The translations under genes were made by a program, and so were the position numbers. Of a stretch of DNA of 64,000 nucleotides, positions 32,242-39,882 are shown in pieces. The notes beneath the pieces were generated by a model. That model was not told where the DNA came from. It did no database searches and saw only the letters and a list, made by a program, of their open reading frames with translations. The stretch's first letter is position 1. The number at the start of each line of letters is the position of its first letter. The stretch is from Klenkia brasiliensis (GTDB lineage Bacteria > Actinomycetota > Actinomycetes > Mycobacteriales > Geodermatophilaceae). Location: positions 744,001-808,000 of the forward strand of contig NZ_FNCF01000002.1 of assembly GCF_900100695.1 (NCBI RefSeq), given 5' to 3'.

Positions 32242-33420
32242 GTGACCACGACCGCGCCCCCGGCAGGCGTCCGCGCCGACCGGCCGCCGCTGCTGCGCGC
32301 CCGCCGCGGCCGCGTGCTGGGCGGGGTCGCCGCGGGCACCGCCGACCACCTGCGGCTGGACCCGGTTGTCGCCCGCGTCGCGTTCGTGCTGCTGGGCATC
32401 TCCGGCGTCGGCGTCGTCGCCTACGCGCTGCTCTGGTTCACCATGAAGGCGGCCCCGGCCGACTACGAGCGCCCGGAGCGCCCCCCGCGGGCCAGCGGTC
32501 GGCAACTGCTCGGGCTGGTCGCGCTGGGCGTGCTGGCGCTGGGCCTGTCCAGCCGGCTGGACACGCTGACGCGGGGCGACGTCGTCGTCCCCCTGGTGCT
32601 GGCCGGGGCCGGGCTGGCGGTGATCTGGTACCAGCTGGACACCGAGCGCACCGACGCCCGGTCCGCGCGCTGGGGCCTGGTGGTCGGCGTGCTGCTCGCC
32701 GGGGGCGGGTTGGTGCTGCTGCTGGCCACGACCGGGCAGCTGGCCAACGCCCGCAACGGGTTCGTGGCCACCGTCGTGGTGCTCGTCGGCGTCGCGCTGG
32801 CGACCGCCCCGCTGTGGCGCCGGCTGCTGGACTCCCGGGCCGACGAGCGGGCCGCCCGCATCCGCTCCGAGGAGCGCGCCGCGGTGGCGGCGCACCTGCA
32901 CGACTCCGTGCTGCAGACCCTGGCGCTGGTGCAGAAGCACGCCGGGGACCCCGCGCAGGTCACCCGGCTGGCCCGCGGCCAGGAGCGCGAGCTGCGCAGC
33001 TGGCTGTACGCCCCGCGCTCTGCCGAGGGCGGCACCTGGGCCGGCCGGGTGTCGGAGCTGGTCGCCGATGTCGAGGCCGACCACGAGGTCGCCGTCGACC
33101 CGGTCGTGGTCGGGGACGCCGAGGTCGACGACGCCGTCGAGGCCCTGGCCCGCGCGACGCGCGAGGCGGTGGTCAACGCCGCCAAGCACGCCGGGGTGAC
33201 GTCGGTCGACCTGTACACCGAGGTGACGCCGTCCGCGGTCACCGTCTACGTCCGCGACCGGGGTGCCGGGTTCGACCCCGACCGGGTGCCCGAGGACCGG
33301 CGCGGGCTGCGCGACTCGGTGGTGGGCCGGCTGCAGCGGGTCGGCGGCACCGCGACGGTGCACACCGCACCCGGGGCCGGTACGGAGGTCGAGCTGGTGC
33401 TGCCGAGGAGGACGACGTGA
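32242..33420 (+). CDS. PspC-domain sensor histidine kinase (LiaS/NarX-like)
   Basis: 392 aa. Residues ~15-75 form a PspC domain (RGRVLGGVAAGTADHLRLDPVVARVAFVLLG, then ALLWFTMKAAP). Four further membrane helices run to about residue 195. The kinase is the HisKA_3 class: phospho-acceptor His in VAAHLHDSVLQTLALVQKHAG, then an HATPase domain with ATREAVVNAAKHAGVTSV (N box), VYVRDRGAGFDP (G1) and GLRDSVVGRLQRVGGTATV (G2). The start is GTG 32242. It overlaps the regulator gene by 4 bp. PspC fused to a kinase is a known actinobacterial design for envelope-stress sensing. Confidence 0.9.
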   Translation: MTTTAPPAGVRADRPPLLRARRGRVLGGVAAGTADHLRLDPVVARVAFVLLGISGVGVVAYALLWFTMKAAPADYERPERPPRASGRQLLGLVALGVLALGLSSRLDTLTRGDVVVPLVLAGAGLAVIWYQLDTERTDARSARWGLVVGVLLAGGGLVLLLATTGQLANARNGFVATVVVLVGVALATAPLWRRLLDSRADERAARIRSEERAAVAAHLHDSVLQTLALVQKHAGDPAQVTRLARGQERELRSWLYAPRSAEGGTWAGRVSELVADVEADHEVAVDPVVVGDAEVDDAVEALARATREAVVNAAKHAGVTSVDLYTEVTPSAVTVYVRDRGAGFDPDRVPEDRRGLRDSVVGRLQRVGGTATVHTAPGAGTEVELVLPRRTT

Positions 33421-34064
33421 CACGGGTGTTCCTGGTCGACGACCACGCGATGGTGCGCTCGGGGGTGCGCGCGGAGCTGGGCGACGCCGTCGAGGTGGTC
33501 GGCGAGGCCGCCGACGTCGCCGAGGCCGTCGCCGGCGTGCGGGCCACCCGCCCGGACGTCGTCCTGCTCGACGTGCACCTGCCCGGCGGCGGCGGGCGGG
33601 CGGTGCTGGAGACGCTGCGCGGCGAGCTGCCCGACGTCCGGTGGCTGGCGCTGTCGGTCTCCGACGCCGCCGAGGACGTCATCGCCGTCATCCGGGCCGG
33701 GGCGCGCGGCTACGTGACCAAGACGATCTCCGGCCCCGACCTGCGCGACGCCGTGGCCCGGGTCGCCGAGGGCGACGTGGTGTTCTCCCCGCGGCTGGCC
33801 GGGTTCGTGCTGGACGCCTTCGCCGCCGGGCCGGCCGCGCCCGCCCCCGCGCCGGACGTCGACCCCGGCCTGGACCTGCTCTCGGCTCGGGAGCGGGAGG
33901 TCATGCAGCTGCTGGCCCGCGGCTACACCTACCGCGAGATCGGCCAGCGCCTGTTCATCTCGGTCAAGACCGTGGAGTCCCACGCCTCGGGCGTGCTGCG
34001 CAAGCTGCAGCTGTCCAACCGCAACGAGCTCACCCGCTGGGCCGTGGACCGCAAGCTGGCCTGA
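33417..34064 (+). CDS. NarL/LuxR-family response regulator
   Basis: 215 aa. Intact receiver: Asp pair in FLVDDHAMVRSGV, phospho-acceptor in DVVLLDVHLPGGGG (Asp ~54), Thr/Ser in ALSVSDA and Lys in GYVTKTISG. C-terminal HTH: LSAREREVMQLLARGYTYREIGQRLFISVKTVESHASGVLRKLQLSNR. GTG overlaps the kinase stop as GTGA, so it is the cognate partner of the PspC kinase. The inverted repeat upstream of the kinase and a half-site upstream of the PIG-L gene are its probable targets. Confidence 0.93.
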   Translation: MTRVFLVDDHAMVRSGVRAELGDAVEVVGEAADVAEAVAGVRATRPDVVLLDVHLPGGGGRAVLETLRGELPDVRWLALSVSDAAEDVIAVIRAGARGYVTKTISGPDLRDAVARVAEGDVVFSPRLAGFVLDAFAAGPAAPAPAPDVDPGLDLLSAREREVMQLLARGYTYREIGQRLFISVKTVESHASGVLRKLQLSNRNELTRWAVDRKLA

Positions 34065-34076
34065 GCCCCGGTCGGG

Positions 34077-34814
34077 CTAGGCGGTGTGCACCACGTGGAA
34101 GGCCTCGGCGAGGCGGCCCTCGGGCAGGCGGTGCCGGACGGCGGTCTGCCGCATCCAGCCGGTGACGAACTCCCGCAGCTGGCCCTCCGGCTGGTGCGCG
34201 ACCTGGGTGACGTGCGACTCCAGCGCGGCGAACTTCCGCTCGACCACGTCGGTGACGTCCACCGCGTGGTCGGCGCGCGGGCTGGCGCCCAGCCACACCT
34301 CCGCCACCGTCCAGGCGTCCAGCCCCTCGTCGGCGAGCAGCTCGGGGAAGGCGAAGGGGTTGCGGGCGTCGGGGTAGACCGCGCGCAGCGTGGACTCGCC
34401 GACCGTCATGTGGTCGGGGTGGCTGGCGCCGATCCGGTCGTACATCCGCTCCGGCGAGGAGGTCAGCACCCGCTGCGGGCGGACCTGCCGGATCACCCGG
34501 CTGATGTCGCGGCGCAGGTCCAGGGTCAGCTCGAGCCGGCCGTCCGGGTAGCCGAGGAACCGCACGTCGGTGACCCCCACGGCGGCGGCCGCGGCGCGCT
34601 GCTCGGCCTGCCGGAGCACGGGCATCTGCTCCCGGGGGGTGTCGTCGAACCCGCCCGCGTCGCCGTCGGTGACGATCAGGTAGGTCACCTCGGTGCCGGC
34701 CGCTGTCCAGGTGGCGACCGTGCCGGCGCTGCCGAAGTCGACGTCGTCGGGGTGGGCGAGCACGCACAGGGCGCGCTCGACGTTCTCGGCGGGGGGACGC
34801 TGCGGGGAGCTCAC
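34077..34814 (-). CDS. PIG-L family (LmbE-like) deacetylase
   Basis: 245 aa. The zinc motif CVLAHPDDVDFGSAGT (His, Asp, Asp at about 19-23) and the downstream HPDHMTVGE-type His region mark the GlcNAc-deacetylase fold that includes MshB/Mca of mycothiol metabolism. LIVTDGDAGGFDDTPREQMPVLRQAEQRAAAAAVGV is typical. Which substrate it uses is not clear from sequence. ATG 34814. It is convergent with the response regulator gene (12-bp gap). An RR-operator-like half-site lies 29 bp upstream. Confidence 0.88.
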   Translation of the reverse strand: MSSPQRPPAENVERALCVLAHPDDVDFGSAGTVATWTAAGTEVTYLIVTDGDAGGFDDTPREQMPVLRQAEQRAAAAAVGVTDVRFLGYPDGRLELTLDLRRDISRVIRQVRPQRVLTSSPERMYDRIGASHPDHMTVGESTLRAVYPDARNPFAFPELLADEGLDAWTVAEVWLGASPRADHAVDVTDVVERKFAALESHVTQVAHQPEGQLREFVTGWMRQTAVRHRLPEGRLAEAFHVVHTA

Positions 34815-34842
34815 GAGGGGAGTGAAGCAGCCCGGGCAGCCC

Positions 34843-34853
34843 GGTGTTCCCCG
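34843..34853 (-). promoter_or_regulatory. Half-site matching the PspC/kinase inverted repeat
   Basis: ggtgttccccg here equals the core of the 32194-32206 arm. It lies 29-39 bp upstream of the PIG-L gene start, suggesting that gene belongs to the same regulon. Confidence 0.45.
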
Positions 34854-34879
34854 GAGGAGCGCCCCCGGTGGCGCAGGGC

Positions 34880-35149
34880 TCAGAGCCGTCCGCGGCCCTG
34901 CCGGAGCAGCATCATGCCCAGCGCCGCGCCGTCGGTGCCCAGCGCCTCCTGGAAGCGGGCCAGCACCTGCTGCTCGCGGGCCAGCGACAACCGGGTGCCC
35001 CCGGTGGAGCGGCGCAGGGCGCCGATCTCCTGCGAGATGGCCAGCCGCTGCTGCACCAGCCGGATGATCTCGGCGTCGCAGGCGTCGATGTCGCCGCGCA
35101 GCTCGGTGATGCGGGCTGCGGCGTGGGTGGCCTCGATGGCGGTGGTCAT
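34880..35149 (-). CDS. aroQ: Chorismate mutase, AroQ type
   Basis: 89 aa, all-alpha. RITELRGDIDACDAEIIRLVQQRLAISQEIGALRRSTGGTRLSLAREQQVLARFQEALG matches the AroQ fold with the active-site Arg in ELRGDID and the Lys/Arg positions in helix 2, plus an ARE segment. It converts chorismate to prephenate, the branch to Phe and Tyr. AGGAGG (35161-35156) is ideally placed 6 nt before the ATG. The 5' region encodes a Phe-Tyr-Tyr leader peptide and a hairpin. No other aromatic pathway gene is adjacent; an HisC/Pat aminotransferase is 23 kb away. Confidence 0.9.
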   Translation of the reverse strand: MTTAIEATHAAARITELRGDIDACDAEIIRLVQQRLAISQEIGALRRSTGGTRLSLAREQQVLARFQEALGTDGAALGMMLLRQGRGRL

Positions 35150-35186
35150 GGGGTTCCTCCTGGGGTGGAGGGCCGTCGGACCCCGG

Positions 35187-35226
35187 AGACGAATGAACCC
35201 CGGGCTCCTGGGCCCGGGGTTCGTCT
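35187..35226 (-). terminator. Attenuator hairpin between leader peptide and aroQ
   Basis: Core arms 35196-35204 and 35213-35221 (aaccccggg with cccggggtt) are exact complements, extended by agacg/cgtct at the base. It lies 8 bases past the leader stop. GAACCCC recurs immediately before the aroQ ATG (minus strand of 35150-35156), so the 3' arm could alternatively pair with the translation start region. Confidence 0.8.
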
Positions 35227-35234
35227 GTCAGTGG

Positions 35235-35297
35235 CTAGCGCTGAGGGACGGCAACCGGTACCCGGTGGCCGTAGTAAAACTCGCGCGCGCTCAGCAC
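35235..35297 (-). CDS. Leader peptide with Phe-Tyr-Tyr, putative aroQ attenuator
   Basis: A 20-codon frame, GTG at 35297 to TAG at 35235, reading MLSAREFYYGHRVPVAVPQR. Three consecutive aromatic codons (UUU UAC UAC at 35279-35271) precede a strong hairpin and then chorismate mutase, the branch enzyme for exactly those amino acids. UUU is very rare in this GC-rich sequence. The first codons (35290-35297) can pair with the last ones (35238-35245), and ACCGG/CCGGT inside the ORF forms another stem, so ribosome position would decide folding. A CAGACT box lies 7 nt before the GTG, implying a leaderless transcript. Phe/Tyr-type leader peptides are known in front of aroF (aroR) in Corynebacterium. 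Confidence 0.8.
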   Translation of the reverse strand: MLSAREFYYGHRVPVAVPQR

Positions 35298-35304
35298 GGG
35301 GCGG

Positions 35305-35310
35305 AGTCTG
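35305..35310 (-). promoter_or_regulatory. -10-like box (CAGACT) of the aroQ leader
   Basis: Minus-strand CAGACT, 7 nt before the leader GTG; folD has the same GGCAGACT box 6 nt before its GTG. Confidence 0.4.
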
Positions 35311-35366
35311 CCACACCTCGCGGCCCCGGGGGAGTGTCGGTGCCGGCGCCTAAGCTCGGGGGCGAC

Positions 35367-37658
35367 ATGAGCAGCCCGCAGATCTCCCTCCCCGGAACCG
35401 CCGCCCTGCCCCGCCAGACGTCCGGCCAGGTCGGCCGGGAGCTGGAGCGGATGCTCGCCGGGCTCAACGGCCCGCAGCGCGACGCGGTGGTCCACGAGGG
35501 CGGTCCGCTGCTCATCGTGGCCGGCGCCGGGTCGGGCAAGACCCGGGTGCTCACCCACCGCATCGCCTACCTGCTCGGCGCCCGCGGTGCGCACCCCGGC
35601 GAGATCATGGCGATCACCTTCACCAACAAGGCCGCCGGGGAGATGAAGGAGCGGGTGGCCCAGCTGGTCGGCCCGCGGGCCCGGGCCATGTGGGTGTCGA
35701 CGTTCCACTCCATGTGCGTGCGCATCCTGCGTGCCGAGGCCGCCAAGCTCGGCATGAAGAGCTCGTTCACCATCTACGACCAGGGCGACTCGGTCCGGCT
35801 GATGACGATGGTGGCCCGCGACCTGGACCTCGACGCCAAGCGCTACCCCGGCCGCAGCCTGGCCGCGCAGATCTCGAACCTGAAGAACGAGCTGGTCGAC
35901 GAGGAGTCGTTCAACCCGCAGACCGCGCCGGAGAAGGTGCTGCGCGAGGTCTACGCGCTGTACCAGCGGCGGCTGCGCGAGGCCCACGCGATGGACTTCG
36001 ACGACCTGATCATGACCACGGTCAACCTGCTGCAGGCCTTCCCCGACGTCGCCGAGCACTACCGGCGGCGGTTCCGGCACGTGCTGGTCGACGAGTACCA
36101 GGACACCAACCACGCGCAGTACGCCCTGGTCCGCGAGCTGGTGGGCTTCCCGGGCGGGCCCGTGCCGCCGGCCGAGCTGTGCGTCGTCGGCGACGCCGAC
36201 CAGTCCATCTACGCCTTCCGCGGCGCCACGATCCGCAACATCGACGAGTTCGAGCGCGACTACCCCGAGGCCACCACCATCGTGCTGGAGCAGAACTACC
36301 GCTCCACCCAGCGCATCCTGCGCGCGGCCAACCAGGTGATCGCCCGCAACACCGCCCGCCGGCCGAAGAACCTGTGGTCCGACGCCGGCGACGGCGAGCT
36401 CATCGAGGGCTACGTCGGGGAGAACGAGCACGACGAGGCCGCCTGGGTCGCCGAGCAGATCGACAAGCTGGTCGACGACGGCCTGGCCAGGCCCAAGGAC
36501 ATCGCGGTCTTCTACCGCACCAACAACGCCTCCCGCGTCTTCGAGGAGGTGTTCATCCGGGTCGGCATGCCCTACAAGGTCGTCGGCGGGGTGCGCTTCT
36601 ACGAGCGCAAGGAGGTCCGCGACGCACTGGCCTACCTCAAGGTGGTCAGCAACCCCACCGACGTGGTCAGCCTGCGCCGGGTGCTCAACACGCCCAAGCG
36701 CGGCATCGGCGACCGCGCCGAGGCCTGCGTGGAGACCCTCGCCGACCGGGAGCGGATCGCCTTCGCCACCGCGCTGCGCCGGGCCGAGGAGGCACCGGGG
36801 CTGGCCACCCGGTCGCTGAAGAACATCCAGGAGTTCGTGTCCCTGCTCGAGGAGTTCGAGCACCTGCTGGCCACCGGCTCGGGCCCCAGTGCGCTGCTGG
36901 AGTCGATCCTGGAGCGCAGCGGCCTGCTCTCGGAGCTCGAGGCCTCCACCGACCCGCAGGACGAGGGCCGGGTGGACAACCTGCACGAGCTGGTCAGCGT
37001 CGCCGCCGAGTTCGAGGCGGTGAACCCCGAGGGCAGCGTCACCGACTTCCTGGAGCAGGTGTCCCTGGTCGCCGACGCCGACCAGATCCCGGTCAGCGGC
37101 GACGACGCCGGCGTGGTCACGATGATGACGCTGCACACCGCCAAGGGCCTGGAGTTCCCGGTGGTCTTCCTGACCGCCCTCGAGGACGGCGTCTTCCCGC
37201 ACCTGCGCGCCCTGGGCGACAGCAAGGAGCTCGAGGAGGAGCGCCGGCTGGCCTACGTCGGCATCACCCGGGCCCGGGAGCGGCTGTTCCTGTCCCGGGC
37301 GACGGTGCGCACCTCCTGGGGGCAGCCGGCCTACAACCCGCCGTCCCGCTTCCTCGACGAGCTGCCCGACGACGCCGTGCACTGGACCGGCGTGGACCCC
37401 AAGCCGACGGCGTCCTACGGCTCGGCGCAGCGCCGGGTGGCCGCCACCGGGCTGTCCACCGGTGGGCTGCGCGGCGGGGTCGGCAACCGGCAGGTCATCA
37501 GCGTCGACGTGGGCGACCGGGTCAGCCACGACGCCTTCGGCCTCGGCACGGTCGTCGAGGTCAACGGGGTGGGCGACAAGGCGCAGGCCACCGTCGACTT
37601 CGGCTCCGGCGGCACCAAGCGCCTGGTCCTCCGCTACGCCCCGGTCGTCAAGCTGTAG
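35367..37658 (+). CDS. pcrA: UvrD/PcrA-type ATP-dependent DNA helicase
   Basis: SF1A 3'-5' helicase, 763 aa. Walker A is LLIVAGAGSGKTRVLTHRIAYL (about residues 48-69), then AITFTNKAAGEMKERV (Ia), VDEYQDTNHAQYALVREL (Walker B), GDADQSIYAFRGATIRNI (III), EQNYRSTQRIL (IV), TMMTLHTAKGLEFPVVFLTALEDGVFPH (V) and EERRLAYVGITRARERLFL (VI). The C-terminal ~60 residues (GDRVSHDAFGLGTVVEVNGVGDKAQATVDFGSGG...) are the PcrA Tudor-like domain that binds RNA polymerase. ATG 35367; TAAGCT lies 10 nt upstream. Acts in repair and replication-transcription conflicts. Confidence 0.96.
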   Translation: MSSPQISLPGTAALPRQTSGQVGRELERMLAGLNGPQRDAVVHEGGPLLIVAGAGSGKTRVLTHRIAYLLGARGAHPGEIMAITFTNKAAGEMKERVAQLVGPRARAMWVSTFHSMCVRILRAEAAKLGMKSSFTIYDQGDSVRLMTMVARDLDLDAKRYPGRSLAAQISNLKNELVDEESFNPQTAPEKVLREVYALYQRRLREAHAMDFDDLIMTTVNLLQAFPDVAEHYRRRFRHVLVDEYQDTNHAQYALVRELVGFPGGPVPPAELCVVGDADQSIYAFRGATIRNIDEFERDYPEATTIVLEQNYRSTQRILRAANQVIARNTARRPKNLWSDAGDGELIEGYVGENEHDEAAWVAEQIDKLVDDGLARPKDIAVFYRTNNASRVFEEVFIRVGMPYKVVGGVRFYERKEVRDALAYLKVVSNPTDVVSLRRVLNTPKRGIGDRAEACVETLADRERIAFATALRRAEEAPGLATRSLKNIQEFVSLLEEFEHLLATGSGPSALLESILERSGLLSELEASTDPQDEGRVDNLHELVSVAAEFEAVNPEGSVTDFLEQVSLVADADQIPVSGDDAGVVTMMTLHTAKGLEFPVVFLTALEDGVFPHLRALGDSKELEEERRLAYVGITRARERLFLSRATVRTSWGQPAYNPPSRFLDELPDDAVHWTGVDPKPTASYGSAQRRVAATGLSTGGLRGGVGNRQVISVDVGDRVSHDAFGLGTVVEVNGVGDKAQATVDFGSGGTKRLVLRYAPVVKL

Positions 37659-37676
37659 TCGCTGCGATGGCCAGGC

Positions 37677-37746
37677 GTGATCACGGGGTCGTCGCCGGCG
37701 GACGCGCAGACCTCGGCACGCCGGACGGCACCAACCCCATGATCAC
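37677..37746. repeat. 70-bp imperfect palindrome downstream of pcrA (element B)
   Basis: Arms gtgatcacggggt (37677-37689) and accccatgatcac (37734-37746) are complementary at 12 of 13 positions; shorter complementary blocks (gccggcg, cgccgg) lie inside. It sits between convergent pcrA and the M23 peptidase gene, so it may terminate both. It shares the GTGATCAC core with elements A, C and D. Confidence 0.65.
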
Positions 37747-37763
37747 CGGGGTGGCGGTGGGCC

Positions 37764-38636
37764 TCAGGCGCCGGGGACGGTGATCCCGCGGTCGTCGAGC
37801 CAGACCTCGGGGTCGGTGGGGCGGCCGGTCATGGAGCCGACGTGGATCTCGAAGTGCAGGTGCGGACCGGTGGACTGGCCCTCGCTGCCGACCTTGGCGA
37901 TCAGGTCGCCGGCGGAGACGACGTCCCCGGCCTCGACGTAGAGGTAGCGCATGTGGCCGTAGATCTCGACGTTGCCGTCGGCGTCCTGGATGTAGATGGC
38001 GTTGCCGTAGCCGGTGGCCGGGCCCGCGCGCAGCACGACGCCGTCGGCGGCGGCCACGATCGGGGTGCCCAGGGGGGCGGCGAGGTCGATGCCCCAGTGC
38101 ATCTGGCCCCAGCGCTGGCAGAAGCAGGTCGTCATGACGCCGTCGGTGGGCAGCACGAAGCTGGGTTCGCGGGCGGCGCGGGAGGCGGCCAGGTCGTCCA
38201 GGCGGGCCTGGGCCTCGGCGGCGGTGATCTCGCGGCGGGCATCGGCGTCGTCCATGCCGCCGGAGAAGTTGGACTCGGTGGCCGACAGGCCGTAGTCCCC
38301 GGCGACCACGTCGGTCGGCGCCCCGGTCCCGGTGCTGCCCAGGACGGCGGCGAGCAGGCCGCCGACGGTGAGCGCGGCGAGCAGCAGGCCACCACGCCGG
38401 CGCGGCGGGCTGGGCAGGCGGTGACGTCCGCGCCGGTCCGGGGCGGGGCCGCTGCTGAGCACCTCGACCCGGCCGGTGGGCGGGGCCAGCGCGTCGTCGG
38501 CGGGCAGCCGCGGCGCGGGCAGGGACGGCACGTCCTCGAGCGCGGACAGGTCCAGGGCGGGGGCCTCGAGGACCGACCGGTCCCGTACCGGACGGCCGGG
38601 CCGCGGGGGTCCGACCACGTCGCGGGAGCGGGACAA
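37764..38636 (-). CDS. M23 (LytM) family peptidoglycan endopeptidase, membrane anchored
   Basis: 290 aa. A disordered Pro/Arg-rich N-terminus (1-80) leads into one membrane helix (GGLLLAALTVGGLLAAVLG). The C-terminal ~130 residues are a LytM domain with zinc ligands His and Asp in MHWGIDLAAPLG and His-x-His in GPHLHFEIHVG; YGHMRYLYVEAGDVVSAGDLIAKVG fits. Four ligands are present, so it should be active. The start is TTG at 38636 by frame extent; GTG at about 38618 is an alternative. Three GTGAC repeats upstream suggest control by MtrA. Confidence 0.88.
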   Translation of the reverse strand: MSRSRDVVGPPRPGRPVRDRSVLEAPALDLSALEDVPSLPAPRLPADDALAPPTGRVEVLSSGPAPDRRGRHRLPSPPRRRGGLLLAALTVGGLLAAVLGSTGTGAPTDVVAGDYGLSATESNFSGGMDDADARREITAAEAQARLDDLAASRAAREPSFVLPTDGVMTTCFCQRWGQMHWGIDLAAPLGTPIVAAADGVVLRAGPATGYGNAIYIQDADGNVEIYGHMRYLYVEAGDVVSAGDLIAKVGSEGQSTGPHLHFEIHVGSMTGRPTDPEVWLDDRGITVPGA

Positions 38637-38694
38637 GGGGTACCGCCTTCCGGTTCGCCAGAGGAGTGACGAGCGCCGGCAGGATGCCGACCGC

Positions 38695-38721
38695 GTGACC
38701 GGAATGTGACCACGGGTGACC
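38695..38721 (-). promoter_or_regulatory. MtrA-like direct repeats upstream of the M23 peptidase
   Basis: GTGACC starts at 38695, 38706 and 38716, i.e. GTCAC repeated on the gene's sense strand with 11- and 10-bp periods, all on one helical face. MtrA sites in actinobacteria are described as GTCAC/GTnAC direct repeats with this spacing, and cell-wall peptidases are typical targets. Confidence 0.55.
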
Positions 38722-38767
38722 GCGAGGGTCGGGGAGGCGGTCCGGCGTGTCGCTGAGTCGACTTCTG

Positions 38768-38782
38768 CTCACCGACGGTGAG
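38768..38782 (-). terminator. Weak hairpin after the lipase gene
   Basis: ctcacc (38768-38773) pairs with ggtgag (38777-38782) 15 bases past the stop of the gene at 38798. The stem is only 6 bp, so confidence is low. Confidence 0.35.
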
Positions 38783-38797
38783 GCGAGGAGCTCCTGC

Positions 38798-39697
38798 TCA
38801 GGCGACGGCGATGTGGTCGGCGTCCGTGCCGGCCCGGTGGCCGGCGAGCACGGCGGCGACCTCGTCGACCACGCCGCGGTGGATCGGCAGCGACATGTGG
38901 CCCACGCCGTGCACCGCGACGTTGCGCGCCTGCAGGTCGGGGTGGTCGCACCGGCCGGAGGACACCGGCAGGACAAGCTGGTCCAGGTCGCTCCACACCG
39001 CGGTCACCGGGACGTCGAGGCCGGGCGCCGGGCGGCCGAGCTCGGCCATCAGGTCCGACCCCGGCCGCAGCTGGCGGATCAGCGGCGTGGGGCCCGCGTG
39101 CGCCCAGATCGTGCCGCCGTGCGGCGACCCCAGGGTGGTCAGGGAGGCGAACCGCTCGCTGCCGCCGCACTGCAGCAGCCACCGGGCGACGATGCCGCCC
39201 AGGCTGTGGCCGACCACGTGCACGCGGTCGTGGCCGCTGTCCTCGCAGACGCGCGCCAGGTGCTGCTCGAGCTGGCGGGCGGCCACCCGCACGTCCTGCA
39301 CCAGCGGGCTGTAGTTCCAGGTGCTCACGCTGGTGAACCCGCGCCGGCGCAGCGCGCGCGACATCACCGTGAAGACCGACCGGTTGTCGACCATGCCGTG
39401 GACCAGCACGACCGGGACGCGCGCGGCCAGCGGGTCGCCGGCGAAGAGGGCGCGGACCGCGGGCGGCTGCCACTCCGGACGGATGCGGTCGTCGACCACC
39501 GGGGTCTCGGGGCGGGTGCCCAGCGGCCACAGCAGGGCGTGCGCGCTCAGCCAGGCCAGCTCGGTCAGCCCGCCGGCCAGCATCGAGGGGGTGCACAGCC
39601 CGCGCACGGTCCGCGCTGCGCGGGCCACGCCGGACGCGCCGCTCGCCACGACGGCGGGGGTGCCGTGCCACGCTGGGGCGGACGCGGACGTCGTCAC
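38798..39697 (-). CDS. Alpha/beta-fold lipase/esterase (PGAP1/triacylglycerol lipase-like)
   Basis: 299 aa. VVLVHGMVDNRSVF (oxyanion loop), HVVGHSLGGIVARWLLQ (nucleophile Ser) and TLGSPHGGTIWAHAGPT are typical of extracellular bacterial lipases and PGAP1-like proteins; the final AVHGVGHMSLPIHRGVVDEV supplies the His. No clear signal peptide is visible. GTG 39697 is preferred over GTG 39703 because AGGAGG is 5 nt upstream of the former and abuts the latter. The gene stands alone; substrate unknown. Confidence 0.82.
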   Translation of the reverse strand: MTTSASAPAWHGTPAVVASGASGVARAARTVRGLCTPSMLAGGLTELAWLSAHALLWPLGTRPETPVVDDRIRPEWQPPAVRALFAGDPLAARVPVVLVHGMVDNRSVFTVMSRALRRRGFTSVSTWNYSPLVQDVRVAARQLEQHLARVCEDSGHDRVHVVGHSLGGIVARWLLQCGGSERFASLTTLGSPHGGTIWAHAGPTPLIRQLRPGSDLMAELGRPAPGLDVPVTAVWSDLDQLVLPVSSGRCDHPDLQARNVAVHGVGHMSLPIHRGVVDEVAAVLAGHRAGTDADHIAVA

Positions 39698-39882
39698 CGG
39701 CACCTCCTGGGTCGGGTCGGACCACAGGAGGCTGCGGTCGAGCTGTGGCGGGGCTCACGAATTCCTGCCCCGTTCACGGCACGGTAATGCCCCCGTGTGC
39801 CCGACGTCACACATGGGCACGAGACGACACGATCACGATGCGGTCACGGCCGCCCGCCGGTCGCACCCCGAGGAGGACTCCC

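Noticed and set aside
35150..35366. tRNA or other structural RNA gene between aroQ and pcrA
   Set aside because: No cloverleaf or CCA end; the hairpin and ORF fit an attenuator on the minus strand instead.
38637..38797. c-di-AMP (ydaO-type) riboswitch upstream of the M23 peptidase
   Set aside because: Actinobacterial wall peptidases often have one, but I could not find its conserved core; the region is better explained by GTCAC repeats.
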